From UMGS172 sp045651745 (GTDB taxonomy: Bacteria; Bacillota; Clostridia; Oscillospirales; Acutalibacteraceae), in the NCBI GenBank assembly GCA_045651745.1, contig JAZRSW010000099.1, positions 1-15,155 of the forward strand: 15,155 nucleotides of DNA, given 5' to 3'. The notes under the pieces are model-generated. The model saw nothing but the letters and a program-made list of their open reading frames with translations, was not told the DNA's origin and did no database searches. Below, piece after piece: positions 15,021-15,155 of the stretch. Both the position numbers and the translations under genes were made by a program. Position 1 is the first letter of the stretch. Each line of letters starts with the position of its first letter.

Positions 15021-15143
15021 ACTACCGGCCGTGCCGGTAGTATGCACTGCCCCCTTAGGGCATAAGACCGGCCGAGCCTATAGGCTCGTCGAAAGGTTTG
15101 CCAACCGCAACACTTTCACCGGCTGCCCCTAAAGGGGCTTTTT
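15021..15143 (+). ncRNA. candidate structured RNA or GC-rich hairpin cluster
   Basis: No protein gene is seen from 15008 to the right edge. The plus strand can form a row of stems: ACTACCGGC/GCCGGTAGT (15021-15041, loop CGT), TGCCC/GGGCA (15048-15062), CGAGCC/GGCTCG (15073-15088, loop TATA), GGTT/AACC (about 15095-15106) and the terminator stem. The 12-mer ACCGGCCGTGCC recurs as ACCGGCCGAGCC at 15067 and loosely as ACCGGCTGCCCC at 15118. Since the terminator faces the plus strand and no plus-strand gene precedes it, a short transcript of about 120-140 bases is possible. I recognise no known RNA family, see no clear promoter, and a mobile palindromic repeat is an equal alternative. Confidence 0.3.
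15125..15143 (+). terminator. plus-strand intrinsic terminator at the right edge
   Basis: GCCCC (15125-15129), loop TAAA, GGGGC (15134-15138), followed by TTTTTATTTG. There is no T-run on the minus-strand side, so it acts on plus-strand transcripts although no plus-strand gene lies upstream of it in the window. Confidence 0.75.
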
Positions 15144-15155
15144 ATTTGCCTTCTT

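Noticed and set aside
14991..15023. A plus-strand promoter divergent from marR for the hairpin cluster
   Set aside because: TTGATT or TTGTCA could serve as -35, but no hexamer at 16-18 bases resembles TATAAT well enough to call.

Overview
The window looks like a chromosomal segment of a low-to-moderate G+C Firmicute, most likely a gut-type Clostridia (Oscillospirales/Ruminococcaceae-like). The reasons are strong Shine-Dalgarno sites (AGGAGG, GGGAGG), sigma-A type promoters, a BspA-type leucine-rich-repeat lipoprotein, a YhaO/YhaN-type nuclease pair and a PBSX-type terminase. The taxonomic call is inference from gene families and style, not from a marker gene.

Left end (1-2156, minus strand): the head-packaging start of a phage module, reading leftwards: terminase small subunit, terminase large subunit, then the first 141 codons of a portal protein that runs off the edge. 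There is no integrase, lysogeny or replication gene on the right side. The phage genes abut an apparently cellular gene across a 192-base gap (2157-2348) holding two inverted repeats. This is therefore one edge of a prophage, or a domesticated or defective phage element.

2349-3340 (plus strand): a stand-alone protein with S1 RNA-binding domains, preceded by a near-perfect palindrome just upstream of its ribosome binding site and followed by two terminator hairpins. The first hairpin is bidirectional and also serves the convergent operon.

3343-13803 (minus strand): seven tightly packed genes that read as one operon. It starts from a clear promoter (13840-13868) overlain by a TGTGTA-N4-TACACA operator. 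In transcription order: ABC exporter half A, DUF1854 protein, ABC exporter half B, LRR lipoprotein, endonuclease III (nth), a YhaO/SbcD-like metallophosphoesterase and a YhaN/SbcC-like ATPase with a central membrane hairpin. Both exporter halves carry an N-terminal PH-like beta-rich domain and a four-cysteine zinc ribbon before the membrane domain. Both have complete catalytic motifs. DUF1854 is known mostly as a tail or companion of ABC exporters of unknown substrate, some of them near cyanophycin genes. This three-gene exporter is the best candidate in the window for a poorly described system.

13939-15007 (minus strand): a two-gene unit, a MarR repressor followed by a nitroreductase. A near-consensus promoter is flanked by two identical copies of a TTGA-N4-TCAA type operator, one over the -35 and one over the transcription start, which points to autorepression. 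The unit ends in a strong terminator at 13902-13931.

Right end (15008-15155): no protein gene, but a run of GC-rich hairpins ending in a plus-strand intrinsic terminator, possibly a small structured RNA or a repeat element.
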